Below are positions 1-8,023 of a stretch of DNA of 9,054 nucleotides, piece by piece (position 1 is the stretch's first letter; each line of letters begins with the position of its first letter). Position numbers and translations under genes: made by a program. This DNA is from an uncultured Porphyromonadaceae bacterium (lineage in GTDB: Bacteria; Bacteroidota; Bacteroidia; Bacteroidales; Muribaculaceae): assembly GCA_947176615.1 (NCBI GenBank), contig CAMWRO010000094.1:1-9054 (forward strand), in the 5' to 3' direction. Under the pieces are notes generated by a model. It did no database searches, was not told where the DNA came from, and saw only the letters and a program-made list of their open reading frames with translations.

Positions 1-210
1 GTCATAGACATACCACACGGGGGTCGTGATGCGGAAACGCGTGATTCCCGAATCGGAAATGAGAGTCTCCACGTCACGGGTGACCATCGTCGGGAAAACG
101 GCGGCATCGACATCGGCCACCCCCATCTGCGAGTCATCCTTGCACGAAACGGCAACAAGCGATGCGACCGCAACGGTGACAGCGACAGGAAGTAATCTCA
201 AACGGCTCAC
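1..210 (-). CDS. lptC: LptC, LPS export periplasmic protein (3' part outside window)
   Basis: LptC is the membrane-anchored periplasmic protein that passes lipopolysaccharide from the LptB2FG extractor to the LptA bridge. Seventy codons are visible, from a GTG at 210 to the window edge, with no stop. The translation opens with a basic start and hydrophobic stretch ending in a lipobox, VAVSC (Cys23). It is followed by KDD and then the segment ETLISDSGITRFRIT and WYVYD, which resembles the start of the LptC beta-jellyroll in Bacteroidales. GTG is chosen because no start codon was seen just upstream in this frame and the next ATG lies after the lipobox. The start is 5 bases after the stop of the outer-membrane protein gene, so the two are probably cotranscribed with coaX. 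Family assignment is from recognised motifs. The C-terminal half cannot be checked here. Confidence 0.8.
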   Translation of the reverse strand, partial: MSRLRLLPVAVTVAVASLVAVSCKDDSQMGVADVDAAVFPTMVTRDVETLISDSGITRFRITTPVWYVYD

Positions 211-215
211 AGCGA

Positions 216-1451
216 TTAGCGAATCTTGCTCTTGAAGAACCACGACTGGTTGAAGTTGACACCGAGCGTGAAGTTAAAATAATCTTCTTTCAGCAAGGGG
301 TTGGGATGAGCCTGCCGGTGACGGTATTCAAAGCCCAGATTGATGATGGTCTTGTTACTTGCGGCCGGGAATCCGAAACCGCAGGCCACGCCGTATTCCC
401 TCACGTCGTTGCCGTTGACCTTGATATAATCATGGTTGAAAAATCCGCCCGCGCGATAGGTCATGCGCTTGAAATAGCCGCCACGGGGACTGGGGGTATA
501 GCTGGCACCCAGCGCCACTTTCCAGCGGTCGGTCAGTTCCGTAGCCGAGAAATTCTCGATCTGCTTGTACTTTGCCTTGGCCCAGTTCTGATAAGTGAAA
601 TCGAGCTCGACAAGCAACCGGCGGTTCCATTCGTAGGCGATACCAGCGCCCCATGTGTCAGGGAGCGAGAAGTTGTTGCGGAGATTCTCGTAGGCCACGG
701 TGTCGGGAGCGGCGGTTGAATTGACGATATACTGTTGCACATAGGTGTGGCCCAGAAGGGTCTTGGCGGGTGAGAACACCACGCCGACGCTCACACGGTT
801 CTTGCGGTTAAGGTCGATTGAATACTGCGCGCCGAATTGCAGATGGTAATCCTTGACTTCGAGCACTTGTTCAAACAACGCGCTGCTGGACGACGTGGTT
901 GTAGCATAGACATCGTTATAGGTCGAGCCGAAAAGATAGGAGACATTGGCACCGATACGGAAGTTCTTGAACGGGGTCGCGCCGACTCCGAGATAGAGCT
1001 GGTTGATGCCGCCCGAGCCTTGATGGGACATCGAGCCGTTCTCAATCTTGTTGCCGAATGCGTAACCTACCGATGAATAAGGCAGCAGACCCGCGCTGAC
1101 ACCCAAGTAACGGGTCACGGGAAACTGAATGGTGAGGTAATCGAGACCGCCGCCGTAGTCGTGGGACGACCCGGCATTGTCCTTGCGCGAAAGGATTGAA
1201 AAATCGACTCCCATGTCCATCAGGAATGTCAGCGAGTCGATGGCGGCATAGGATGCCGGATTCATCACATTGATCTGTCGCCCGGAGTTCATGGCATAAC
1301 CGACCCCGCCCATCTGACGCTGGGCCGAAGTCGCGTTGTCGCCGAGAATACCGTAACCATATTTCGAATAGGGACTTGTCTCTTGTGCCATAGCCATGAC
1401 ACCGGCGCCTAACGCCATTGCGAGAACGATAATCAGTTTACTTATCTTCAT
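216..1451 (-). CDS. Beta-barrel outer-membrane protein (PorV/FadL-like), function unknown
   Basis: This 411-residue protein has a Sec signal peptide (residues 1-22, ending AMA before Gln23). The mature start SPYSKYGYGILGD is typical of a family of Bacteroidales outer-membrane barrels. The rest alternates polar and aromatic residues in strand-like blocks rich in glycine, and the last residues (NFTLGVNFNQSWFF, then a short basic tail) look like the final strand. By resemblance it belongs to the large PorV/FadL-like superfamily, but I cannot name a substrate. Its ATG lies inside coaX (14-base overlap), which suggests translational coupling, and lptC follows 5 bases after its stop. That position fits a role in envelope biogenesis, which is inference only. 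The annotation 'putative outer membrane protein' is safe. Confidence 0.8.
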   Translation of the reverse strand: MKISKLIIVLAMALGAGVMAMAQETSPYSKYGYGILGDNATSAQRQMGGVGYAMNSGRQINVMNPASYAAIDSLTFLMDMGVDFSILSRKDNAGSSHDYGGGLDYLTIQFPVTRYLGVSAGLLPYSSVGYAFGNKIENGSMSHQGSGGINQLYLGVGATPFKNFRIGANVSYLFGSTYNDVYATTTSSSSALFEQVLEVKDYHLQFGAQYSIDLNRKNRVSVGVVFSPAKTLLGHTYVQQYIVNSTAAPDTVAYENLRNNFSLPDTWGAGIAYEWNRRLLVELDFTYQNWAKAKYKQIENFSATELTDRWKVALGASYTPSPRGGYFKRMTYRAGGFFNHDYIKVNGNDVREYGVACGFGFPAASNKTIINLGFEYRHRQAHPNPLLKEDYFNFTLGVNFNQSWFFKSKIR

Positions 1452-2184
1452 TGTACAATAAAATTCTGTTTAAGCCTTTGGAGGCAAGATGTTCGTCAAC
1501 CTCCACGGGGAAGGAGCAGAAGGGAGCCACAGTGTGGGCACAGCCGCCGCCGAGAACCACGCGGGTGTCTGCGCCGAGACGCCTCCTGTAATAATCGATG
1601 GCGCCCACTATTCCGTAGAGGGCACCGAGGGTGATGGCCGAGGGGGTATCCCACCCCATGTAACGGTCGCCGAAATCCCTCACCGGATGCTCGGGATAAG
1701 GCACTCGCGGAAGCCTTGCCGTGTAACGGTGCAGGGCCTCCAGCTGCATGGAGATTCCCGGCGCTATATTCCCGCCGTGAAACACACCGTCGGCACTGAC
1801 ATAATCATAGGTCACGGCGGTTCCGGCATCAACCACGAGAACCGGAGAACCGGGACGGTCACACCACGCGCCGACGGCGGCGGCGATGCGGTCTACACCG
1901 AGAGTCGACGGTGTCGCGTAACCGATTTTTATCGGCAGTGGCAACGAATGTTCGAGTTTCAGCACCTTCGGCACGACTTCGCCCAATGCCGAGGGCAGCC
2001 TGTCGCTGTCGCGGGCGACGCTGCAATAAATAGCAGTCGGCACGTCACGCCCGTCGATAAAATCGCGCAACACGGCGGCGGTCACATCGTGACAAATCAT
2101 GCTGTCGACGAGAATCGTACCGTCCCACAAGGTTATTTTTGCCTCGGTATTGCCTCGGTCAATGGTGAGATATAGCGGCATCAC
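1438..2184 (-). CDS. coaX: Type III pantothenate kinase (CoaX)
   Basis: CoaX phosphorylates pantothenate with ATP in the cytoplasm, the first committed step of coenzyme A synthesis. Type III enzymes need a monovalent cation and are not feedback-inhibited by CoA. Counting from the ATG at 2181 (247 aa), the ASKHA-fold motifs are all visible: DRGNT at 8-12 (phosphate loop), TLGVDR at 93-98 with the presumed catalytic base Asp97, DAGTA at 118-122, HGGNIAPG at 135-142, and Thr179 in DTPSAITLGA. Length matches the family. The open frame begins one codon earlier at a GTG (2184). I favour the ATG, but both are plausible. A consensus promoter lies only a few bases upstream, so the transcript could be nearly leaderless. 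The 3' end overlaps the next gene by 14 bases. No key residue is missing. Confidence 0.96.
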   Translation of the reverse strand: MMPLYLTIDRGNTEAKITLWDGTILVDSMICHDVTAAVLRDFIDGRDVPTAIYCSVARDSDRLPSALGEVVPKVLKLEHSLPLPIKIGYATPSTLGVDRIAAAVGAWCDRPGSPVLVVDAGTAVTYDYVSADGVFHGGNIAPGISMQLEALHRYTARLPRVPYPEHPVRDFGDRYMGWDTPSAITLGALYGIVGAIDYYRRRLGADTRVVLGGGCAHTVAPFCSFPVEVDEHLASKGLNRILLYNEDK

Positions 2185-2188
2185 GGCG

Positions 2189-2219
2189 CAAAATTACTAA
2201 TTACTCGTTAATTGTCAAA
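2189..2219 (-). promoter_or_regulatory. Predicted Bacteroidales sigma-70 promoter for coaX
   Basis: On the minus strand TTTG (2216-2219) is followed by 19 bases and then TAATTTTG (2189-2196). This matches the Bacteroidales consensus TTTG, N19-21, TAnnTTTG exactly. The last G is only 4 bases before the GTG at 2184 and 7 before the ATG at 2181. Transcription would then start at or just before the start codon. The surrounding sequence is AT-rich, which raises the chance of a fortuitous match. Confidence 0.55.
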
Positions 2220-2260
2220 GTTTTCTGCACAACAAAACGTCGATAAAAAAGCGGCGAGGG

Positions 2261-2653
2261 TCACTTTTCAGCCTTCATCAGGCGCGGAATCATCAGCGAG
2301 GTATATACCTGAACAGCGCCTCCGGCAAGTGTGAACGCAATCCAGTCGCGCGTTCCCGCCGTGCCGGGATAGAACAACAGGCCGGCTCCGACGATGAAGA
2401 TTATCGCGCTCCATGTTTCGAGACGGCACATGCGTTTGAGCCGCAAAGAGACATTTCCGGGAGCGGGTGTCAGCACACGCCCCGCAAGCAGCACGACAGC
2501 TCCTGCCGCATAGACAAAACGGCTGACGTCGACCCCGACGTGAAGCAACGGAAGCGCGGTCGCGACAACAATGGCGAGCAATCCGATATTTACAAGCCAC
2601 ATAGTCCACGCGCGCCGCTGATTGACCGCAGGCTGAGATTGATTTTTATTCAT
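2261..2653 (-). CDS. Small inner-membrane protein, function unknown
   Basis: I do not recognise a characterised family. The 130-residue protein has a polar N-terminus with no cleavable signal, then about four hydrophobic segments (near residues 17-38, 44-62, 80-97 and 103-122). Short basic loops separate them, including RLKRMCR between the second and third, and the C-terminus is charged (MKAEK). It is most likely a four-helix integral membrane protein. It begins 12 bases after the stop of the FtsB-like gene and so should share its promoter. It is separated from coaX by 76 bases. The ATG at 2653 is the natural start and there is no Shine-Dalgarno sequence, as is usual in this phylum. The link to cell division is by neighbourhood only. 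Confidence 0.8.
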   Translation of the reverse strand: MNKNQSQPAVNQRRAWTMWLVNIGLLAIVVATALPLLHVGVDVSRFVYAAGAVVLLAGRVLTPAPGNVSLRLKRMCRLETWSAIIFIVGAGLLFYPGTAGTRDWIAFTLAGGAVQVYTSLMIPRLMKAEK

Positions 2654-2665
2654 AATTTCACAATT

Positions 2666-2962
2666 CTATTCAAACACATATACATCTTCATTGGGGTGCT
2701 GCATGTGGTACTGCTCACGCACAATCCGCTCCATCGTCTCCTTGTCGGTATCAAGCGACGAGTTGAGCGACCTGTAATATTCGAGGGTATCGCGCGAGTC
2801 CTTGATACGGGCCTTGAGACTTTCGATTTCTTTTTCGTGCTCATAGGTGCGCATGACCGAATTTTCATTGAAAAACAGCACAAACGCCGTGACAGCCAGA
2901 GCCGCGAGCAGCGTCAGAGAGATGTAGCGCCGACACCATGAAAATATCTTTTTTACTTGCAT
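2666..2962 (-). CDS. FtsB/DivIC-family cell-division protein
   Basis: FtsB/DivIC proteins are single-pass divisome components that pair with an FtsL-type partner to activate septal peptidoglycan synthesis. The 98 residues show the standard layout. There is a short basic cytoplasmic tail, one transmembrane helix (about 13-31), and a heptad-rich coiled coil (about 36-75) with alternating charges. The end, ERIVREQYHMQHPNEDVYVFE from about residue 77, matches the family pattern of E..aRE.y.M..p.E..y. The ATG at 2962 is chosen over a TTG at 2992 in the same frame. The TTG falls in the promoter and would add ten unrelated residues. The first gene of its operon, it is followed after 12 bases by a small membrane protein. 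It could also be called 'septum formation initiator family protein'. Confidence 0.88.
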   Translation of the reverse strand: MQVKKIFSWCRRYISLTLLAALAVTAFVLFFNENSVMRTYEHEKEIESLKARIKDSRDTLEYYRSLNSSLDTDKETMERIVREQYHMQHPNEDVYVFE

Positions 2963-2989
2963 AACTTGAATTTCGTCCTGATGAGGTGA

Positions 2990-3020
2990 CAAAGGTACAC
3001 AAAAACATTATCATGGCAAA
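2990..3020 (-). promoter_or_regulatory. Predicted Bacteroidales sigma-70 promoter for the ftsB-like gene
   Basis: On the minus strand TTTG (3017-3020) is followed by exactly 19 bases and then TACCTTTG (2990-2997), a full match to the Bacteroidales consensus. The expected transcription start is near 2983-2985, leaving an untranslated leader of about 20 bases before the ATG at 2962. It sits between the susD terminator and the division gene, where a promoter is needed. Confidence 0.75.
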
Positions 3021-3024
3021 AAAA

Positions 3025-3090
3025 GTGAAAGGTGAAAAAAGATGAAAAGAGAAGGGTGAAAGGTGAAGATAACGCTCCTTCACCTTTCAC
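3025..3090. repeat. Three copies of the 12-mer GTGAAAGGTGAA (two direct, one inverted)
   Basis: The 12-mer occurs at 3025-3036 and 3056-3067 on the plus strand and inverted at 3079-3090. The second and third copies form most of the terminator stem. The first is an extra copy that could pair with the third instead, giving an alternative hairpin with a larger loop. The rest of the 157-bp gap (2963-3119) holds only the promoter of the division gene. Confidence 0.85.
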
Positions 3091-3101
3091 CCTTCTCTTT
3101 T
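3045..3101 (-). terminator. Intrinsic terminator hairpin after the susD-type gene
   Basis: Bases 3045-3068 and 3078-3101 are perfect inverted complements (24 bp) around a 9-base loop. The hairpin starts 18 bases after the susD-type stop codon. Read on the minus strand, the distal arm ends in CTTTT and is followed by CATCTTTTTT, a U-rich tail. The other strand also ends in a T-run (to 3102), so it could stop transcription both ways, although no plus-strand gene lies upstream. Confidence 0.85.
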
Positions 3102-3119
3102 TACTTTTATCGCTTTCTG

Positions 3120-4841
3120 TTATTTGACCCACCAGTTGTTGCGGTCGTTAAGACGGGCCTTGATTGCGGCGGGGTCTTCAAAACGTGCCGAAATCTTGTC
3201 GACCATCAACGCAGGGTGGTCGGCACGGTGATGAGACACGCGGAGCAGGTCGAAGAAACGGTTTCCTTCAAATGCTGTTTCGGCGGCCATCTCGCTCAGA
3301 ATCTCGTTTTCGACAAAGTCGATCGAGTCGTTGCGGGTGGCAAGCTCGGGAATAAGATAATCGCTGCCGTCAAGACGGATACCGAGTCCGCGTCCACGCA
3401 TTGCCGTGCCGCAGTTGTCAAGGTTGAGCGCGGCAAAATTGGTCCAAGGCTGATTGTCGGCAAGTTCCTCGGGGTTGATAATAGGTTTCTCGGTGACCTC
3501 CTCTCCCTCCACGGGCTGTCCGACGGTCATATTCTCGCGGGTCAGACCGTTTTTGAGAACGGCAAAAGCAAGAGTGGGTTTTCCGGCGCGGTTGACAGCC
3601 TCGGCGTAGCGCAGATAGATTAGAGGTGTGCGATAGGTCACCACGCTGCGCGACAGCATTCCCATTCCATGCAGCAATTCATTGTCGGGAGATGTGATTG
3701 CGGTGTTCTGGGTCGCATTCAGCTCAAACTTTGTTATCAGGCAGTCAGAAGAATTGACACCGGTGCGCACGTTGCCGAATGAGGCAGCGCTCTCGCGAGT
3801 TCCGCCACGGTAACGCACCTGACCGCGCAAGTCGCCCTGAAGATAACCGCTGATGATATTGTTGCCCATGTTGTCGACATGGAAGTGGGAAATGTCGTTC
3901 ATTTCCTCTACCCACCATTCAGCAGGCACAATCGAGGGGAGAGTGTTATAGGTCAGGTTGACAAGGTTGGGGTGATATTCCTTGGCATCTGACGAGTAGG
4001 GAATCATCTGCATGGCTTCGCTCTGATATGCGCCATTGTTGCCGAGCTGGGCATTGTCCTGATTGGACGAGTTCCAACGGTTACCGTAACCCGATGTTAT
4101 GGCTACATTATAGCGCTCGATATAGCTGTAGTACATCGCGGCGGCCTGTTCGTAGTCATTATTATACAGGTATAGGTCGCCGAGAAGGAGGCGCGGCTGT
4201 ACAAAGAACCGGGTGGAGCTAAAACCGTCGATAGTGCCGTAGGCGGGCATGTCGACAGTGGCATACTGTTCCATATCGGCAATCAGCATGGGCACAAGGG
4301 CGTCAAGGTCGACCGAGGGGAAATCCTTCAGGCTGTCTTCAAGTGATAGAATCGGCTCGGTAATATATTTGACCGTGCCGAAGTTAAGTCCCATCTGGAG
4401 ATAGGTCCACGCACGCATCGCGCGGATGGCCACATACTCGGGGAGCAGCACCTTGGTGCCGTGGATGGTGACATCGGTGTCGATGCGCGACAGAGCATAA
4501 TTACAGTTATTGATGATGCTGTAATAGTCGCGCATGGAAAGATATTCGTTGTCAGGAGTAATGTTGAACTCCGAAATCTCGCGCAGAGAAAATGCCGCGT
4601 CGGGAGTAACGCTCACAAGGTCGCCGCGAAGCTCGCCGAGGAGAACATAACGCTCGCCGACGGCCTGCATCTGGTTGAGAATGCCCATCACGGAGTAAAG
4701 CGAGTCGGCAGCGGTTTCGAGTTTCACGCCGTTCTCATAGCGGTAGGTCGAGGTATCGGTGTCCATCATGTCTTCGCATGACGAGAAACCGGCGATGGCG
4801 GAAAGTGCCGCAATTAACAGTTTTATACTATTATGTTTCAT
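3120..4841 (-). CDS. SusD/RagB-family surface nutrient-binding lipoprotein
   Basis: SusD-type proteins sit on the outer face of the outer membrane as a lid over a SusC transporter and capture the ligand. The 573 residues begin with a lipoprotein signal ending in FSSC (Cys22). EDMMDTD follows directly, an acidic stretch like the surface-export signal of Bacteroidota lipoproteins. Family landmarks are ELRGDLV (70-76), YYSIINNCNYAL (106-117), the helical segment YVAIRAMRAWTYLQMGL (136-152), YLRYAEAVNRAGKP, and the C-terminal block with RGLGIRLD and FEGNRFFDLLRVSHH. The mature end NNWWVK is intact. Its ATG is 6 bases after the stop of the SusC-type gene and a strong hairpin follows, so it is the last gene of the operon. 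The ligand cannot be read from the sequence and no degradative enzyme is nearby. Confidence 0.95.
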   Translation of the reverse strand: MKHNSIKLLIAALSAIAGFSSCEDMMDTDTSTYRYENGVKLETAADSLYSVMGILNQMQAVGERYVLLGELRGDLVSVTPDAAFSLREISEFNITPDNEYLSMRDYYSIINNCNYALSRIDTDVTIHGTKVLLPEYVAIRAMRAWTYLQMGLNFGTVKYITEPILSLEDSLKDFPSVDLDALVPMLIADMEQYATVDMPAYGTIDGFSSTRFFVQPRLLLGDLYLYNNDYEQAAAMYYSYIERYNVAITSGYGNRWNSSNQDNAQLGNNGAYQSEAMQMIPYSSDAKEYHPNLVNLTYNTLPSIVPAEWWVEEMNDISHFHVDNMGNNIISGYLQGDLRGQVRYRGGTRESAASFGNVRTGVNSSDCLITKFELNATQNTAITSPDNELLHGMGMLSRSVVTYRTPLIYLRYAEAVNRAGKPTLAFAVLKNGLTRENMTVGQPVEGEEVTEKPIINPEELADNQPWTNFAALNLDNCGTAMRGRGLGIRLDGSDYLIPELATRNDSIDFVENEILSEMAAETAFEGNRFFDLLRVSHHRADHPALMVDKISARFEDPAAIKARLNDRNNWWVK

Positions 4842-4847
4842 GATTGA

Positions 4848-7800
4848 TTACAGATTGATTTTAACACCGAAGTTGAAGTCGCGCGTCGCCGGAATCAGAC
4901 CGGCATCGACACCCATGTAGAGGGGAGAGTTTCCGAAAGAAAATTCGGGGTCGGGGCCGAGGTACTTGGTCCATGTGCAGAGGTTGTGGACGGCAAACGA
5001 CAGTGTCACACCCTGAATATAGGGGTTGTGGATGGGGATGCGGTATTCGAGAGAGAGAGATTTCCACTTGAGGTAGCTGCCGTCTTCAATCCAGCGGTCG
5101 CTGAAACGGGAGTTGCCCATCGGGTCGCCAAACGTAGAGCGGGGGATGTCGGTCACCTGACCTTCGGCAACCCAGCGGTTGGTCATCGCTGTTGACTGGT
5201 TGAAGATGTCGCTGCCGCTTTCAAGATTGGCACGGAGGGCATTGTAGACATCGTTGCCGACCGAATAGGTGAAGATTGAACCGAGGGTGAAGTTCTTCCA
5301 AGTGAGACGAAAGTTGAAATTGCCGTAGAAATCGGGGTTGGGGTCACCGATAATCTGGCGGTCATCGTCGTTGATGATACCGTCGGGGGTAGCGTCGACA
5401 AATTTCATGTCGCCTGCTGCAAACGCGGTATAGGAACCGTTGGCATTACGGATTTTGAGACCGGCTGCGGCAGCATCGGCAGCAGTGGAGAAGACTCCGT
5501 CGGTCTTGTAGCCGTAGAACACTCCGACAGGGTTGCCGACCGATGTCAGGACCGAGCCTCCGCAGATGTCGGTGGTGAAATCACCGTCGTCGAGCTTGGT
5601 GACCTTGTTCTTGTAATGGCCGATTGACGCGCCGAGGTCGAGTTTCCAGTCGCGGGTGTTGAGAGCGCGCACGGTGGTCGAGAAATTCACGCCAGAGTTT
5701 TCAAGTTCGCCGCCGTTGCTCCAGTAAGTCCCGAGGCCGGCTTCCTCGACGAGGGTCTTGCTGACGAGGAGGTCACGGGTCTTGGCCTTATAGAGGTCGA
5801 CGCTGAACTGCCAGCGGTCATTGAACATGCTCATGTCAAGACCGGCATGGACAGTGGAGGTAGTCTCCCATTTCAGGCGGTTGTTGCCGATGCCCGAGAG
5901 GACAGGGGCATAGGCATTGCCGAGGAAATGGCTTGACGCAAAGTAGGTGCGGTTGGCAAAATAGGGAAGATTGTCGTTTCCTGCCATGTCAAACCCTGCG
6001 CGGAGCTTCATCAGGTTGACGAAACGGGCACCGGCCATCCATGATTCAGACGAGATGAGCCACGCGGCATTTACCGAGGGGAACAGGCCCCAAGAGATTC
6101 CGCCGAGATGGATTGCGTCGGGAGCATCCTTGCCAAAGCGCGAGCTTGACTCCATAGTCACGTCCACGCCGAGGATATAACGCTTGTAGAGTGAGTATTC
6201 ACCTGTAAAGAACCACGCCATGTTGCGCCACTTGGTGTCGAAACCCAGAGTCTCGCGGGTGGTAGTGTTGGCGAGGTCGTTGATGTAGTCGCTCGAAGTG
6301 TTGAAGCCTTTTCCGAGCGACGAGATGTAGGTGTCGTTCTGATAACGGTAACCGGCACGGAGAGCGAGGTCGTTGACCGTGTCATGGAGCGGGTTGTAGT
6401 CGACATGCAGTCCGGCATGGAAAGTAGTGTGCCGCACCATCAGGTTCTGCACGGCGTTCCTTGCAGTAAAATAAATTTCACCGGTATTGTTGACAAACTC
6501 GGTCTCGCCCACTCCATAGTCGGGGAAGAAGGAATTTTCCTTGATTTTGTCGAAAGTATAATCAACGCGTCCCTCGATAGCGAGTTGTGAGTTTATCCGG
6601 TAACGGGGGGCGGCATTGAGGTTGAAACGGTAATTGCGGCTCTCCCCTACTCCCATGTCGAGAATAGTCATGGGGTTGCTGACACCCAGCTCGTCGACAT
6701 CGGCATACTTGACAGTGACGGCACCGTCGGTAGTCAGGACGTTGGGGTGATAAAGCGGTGACTTGATCATCGAGAGGTAATAGGGCGAGGTGAGGGCGTT
6801 GATACCGTCGTCGCGCAGCTTGTAGTTGACCTGAGCATAGGCGATGTCAAAACGCAGAGTCGCACCCTGCCACAGCTTGATGTCAGAGTTGAATCTCACA
6901 TTGATGCGGTCCATCGATGTCTCCTTGACCGAGCCGTCATTCTTGGTATAACCGAGCATGAAGGCATAGAGGGCACGGTCGTCACCGCCACGCACGTTCA
7001 CGCCGTAGTTCATCAACAGGCCCGTGCGGGTTGTCAGGTCGAGCCAGTCAGTGTTGTTGTGGGTCATGGCATACTGTGATGATGACGGGTCGTCGTTCAG
7101 GAAGCTGAGACGCTCGATGTGGGAGCTATTGGTGTACTTTCCTTTCACGATGTCAGAGGCGTAAGTGCGATATTGCGACGCATCCATCACGGGAATAGAC
7201 TTGATGTTGCCTCGCCAGCCCATGCGTGCGAATGCCTCGATTTCGGTAGCCTCGCTGCGGGCGCGCTTGGTCTCGATGATGACAACGCCGTTGCCGCCTT
7301 TGGCACCATAGAGCGCGGTTCCGTTCTTCATGACGCTGATACTCTCGATGTCGTCGGGCGAGATGAGGGCGAGGGGGTTGTTGCAATGGCCGTCAACCGT
7401 CGAGATTGCGTCTTCCGAGGTTGTCCAGATAACACCGTCGACCACATAAAGGGGCTGTGACGAGGTGTTGATGGAGTGGAGACCCGACACATAGACGGTG
7501 TGGCCGGCCCCGGGCATACCCGAGCGCGAGATGGCGAGAAGGTCACCCTGAAGGTCAGAGACACTGCGGTCAGCGGCAACCTCGCCGATGGGGAAATCAG
7601 ACACAAGTGTCGTTGCACCTGCTGCAAGCACGTCAGTATCATAAACCGTCGAGCCGGTCGACTGCGACAATCTGACGGCAACCTCGCTGCGTCCCGATGC
7701 AGGAACAATCACTGTATTGTAGCCGGGAAACTCCACTTTGAGGGTGACACGCGACGAGGGTGACTTGAGGGCGAAAGCGCCGTCATCACCGGTCGAGACC

Positions 7801-8018
7801 GTGGCAGTGCTGTTGACCACGGAGACACGGGCACCGGCGAGAGGCTTTCCGGTCGCGGCATCAATGACACGGCCGGGAATTTCAACCGACGCAGTAGAGA
7901 CTTCAGTCTCGTTATCGGCCCCGGCGGGAGCTGCCACAGCCGATACCGGCACGGCTATCATAGCCGCAACCAGTGTTGCGCCCATGACGGTCTTCTTATA
8001 ATTATTGAGCATTTTCAT
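4848..8018 (-). CDS. SusC/RagA-family TonB-dependent outer-membrane transporter
   Basis: This is the outer-membrane pore of a SusCD pair, powered by TonB, for import of oligomers too large for porins. The 1056 residues are near the usual family length. There is a signal peptide (about 1-30, ending VAA), a carboxypeptidase-regulatory-like beta-sandwich (about 46-117, EIPGRVIDAATGKPLAGARV), then the plug domain with VYVSGLHSINTSSQPLYVVD (175-194) and DDIESISVMKNGTALYG (222-238), then GAKGGNGVVIIE. The remainder is a 22-strand-type barrel ending in FNFGVKINL. There is no N-terminal STN signalling domain, so direct anti-sigma control is unlikely. The ATG at 8018 is 5 bases after the fasciclin gene stop. 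No frameshift or internal stop is seen. Confidence 0.96.
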   Translation of the reverse strand: MKMLNNYKKTVMGATLVAAMIAVPVSAVAAPAGADNETEVSTASVEIPGRVIDAATGKPLAGARVSVVNSTATVSTGDDGAFALKSPSSRVTLKVEFPGYNTVIVPASGRSEVAVRLSQSTGSTVYDTDVLAAGATTLVSDFPIGEVAADRSVSDLQGDLLAISRSGMPGAGHTVYVSGLHSINTSSQPLYVVDGVIWTTSEDAISTVDGHCNNPLALISPDDIESISVMKNGTALYGAKGGNGVVIIETKRARSEATEIEAFARMGWRGNIKSIPVMDASQYRTYASDIVKGKYTNSSHIERLSFLNDDPSSSQYAMTHNNTDWLDLTTRTGLLMNYGVNVRGGDDRALYAFMLGYTKNDGSVKETSMDRINVRFNSDIKLWQGATLRFDIAYAQVNYKLRDDGINALTSPYYLSMIKSPLYHPNVLTTDGAVTVKYADVDELGVSNPMTILDMGVGESRNYRFNLNAAPRYRINSQLAIEGRVDYTFDKIKENSFFPDYGVGETEFVNNTGEIYFTARNAVQNLMVRHTTFHAGLHVDYNPLHDTVNDLALRAGYRYQNDTYISSLGKGFNTSSDYINDLANTTTRETLGFDTKWRNMAWFFTGEYSLYKRYILGVDVTMESSSRFGKDAPDAIHLGGISWGLFPSVNAAWLISSESWMAGARFVNLMKLRAGFDMAGNDNLPYFANRTYFASSHFLGNAYAPVLSGIGNNRLKWETTSTVHAGLDMSMFNDRWQFSVDLYKAKTRDLLVSKTLVEEAGLGTYWSNGGELENSGVNFSTTVRALNTRDWKLDLGASIGHYKNKVTKLDDGDFTTDICGGSVLTSVGNPVGVFYGYKTDGVFSTAADAAAAGLKIRNANGSYTAFAAGDMKFVDATPDGIINDDDRQIIGDPNPDFYGNFNFRLTWKNFTLGSIFTYSVGNDVYNALRANLESGSDIFNQSTAMTNRWVAEGQVTDIPRSTFGDPMGNSRFSDRWIEDGSYLKWKSLSLEYRIPIHNPYIQGVTLSFAVHNLCTWTKYLGPDPEFSFGNSPLYMGVDAGLIPATRDFNFGVKINL

Positions 8019-8023
8019 GATGT

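Noticed and set aside
1489..2175. A 228-codon open frame on the plus strand opposite coaX
   Set aside because: It lies wholly antisense to a gene with all family motifs. Its translation is rich in His, Arg and Gly with no domain. Such frames are expected opposite GC-rich coding sequence.
2963..2992. A longer ftsB-like protein starting at TTG 2992
   Set aside because: The TTG falls within the consensus -7 box, upstream of the expected transcription start, and the ten extra residues are unlike the family. The ATG at 2962 fits better.
2865..3083. A 72-codon minus-strand frame with a Phe/Leu/Ser-rich start
   Set aside because: The hydrophobic-looking start is just the terminator repeat read as codons. 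The rest overlaps the ftsB-like gene in another frame.
3063..3623. A 186-codon plus-strand open frame beginning in the terminator
   Set aside because: Its first residues are translated hairpin sequence and the rest is antisense to the susD-type gene. No promoter or recognisable protein is present.
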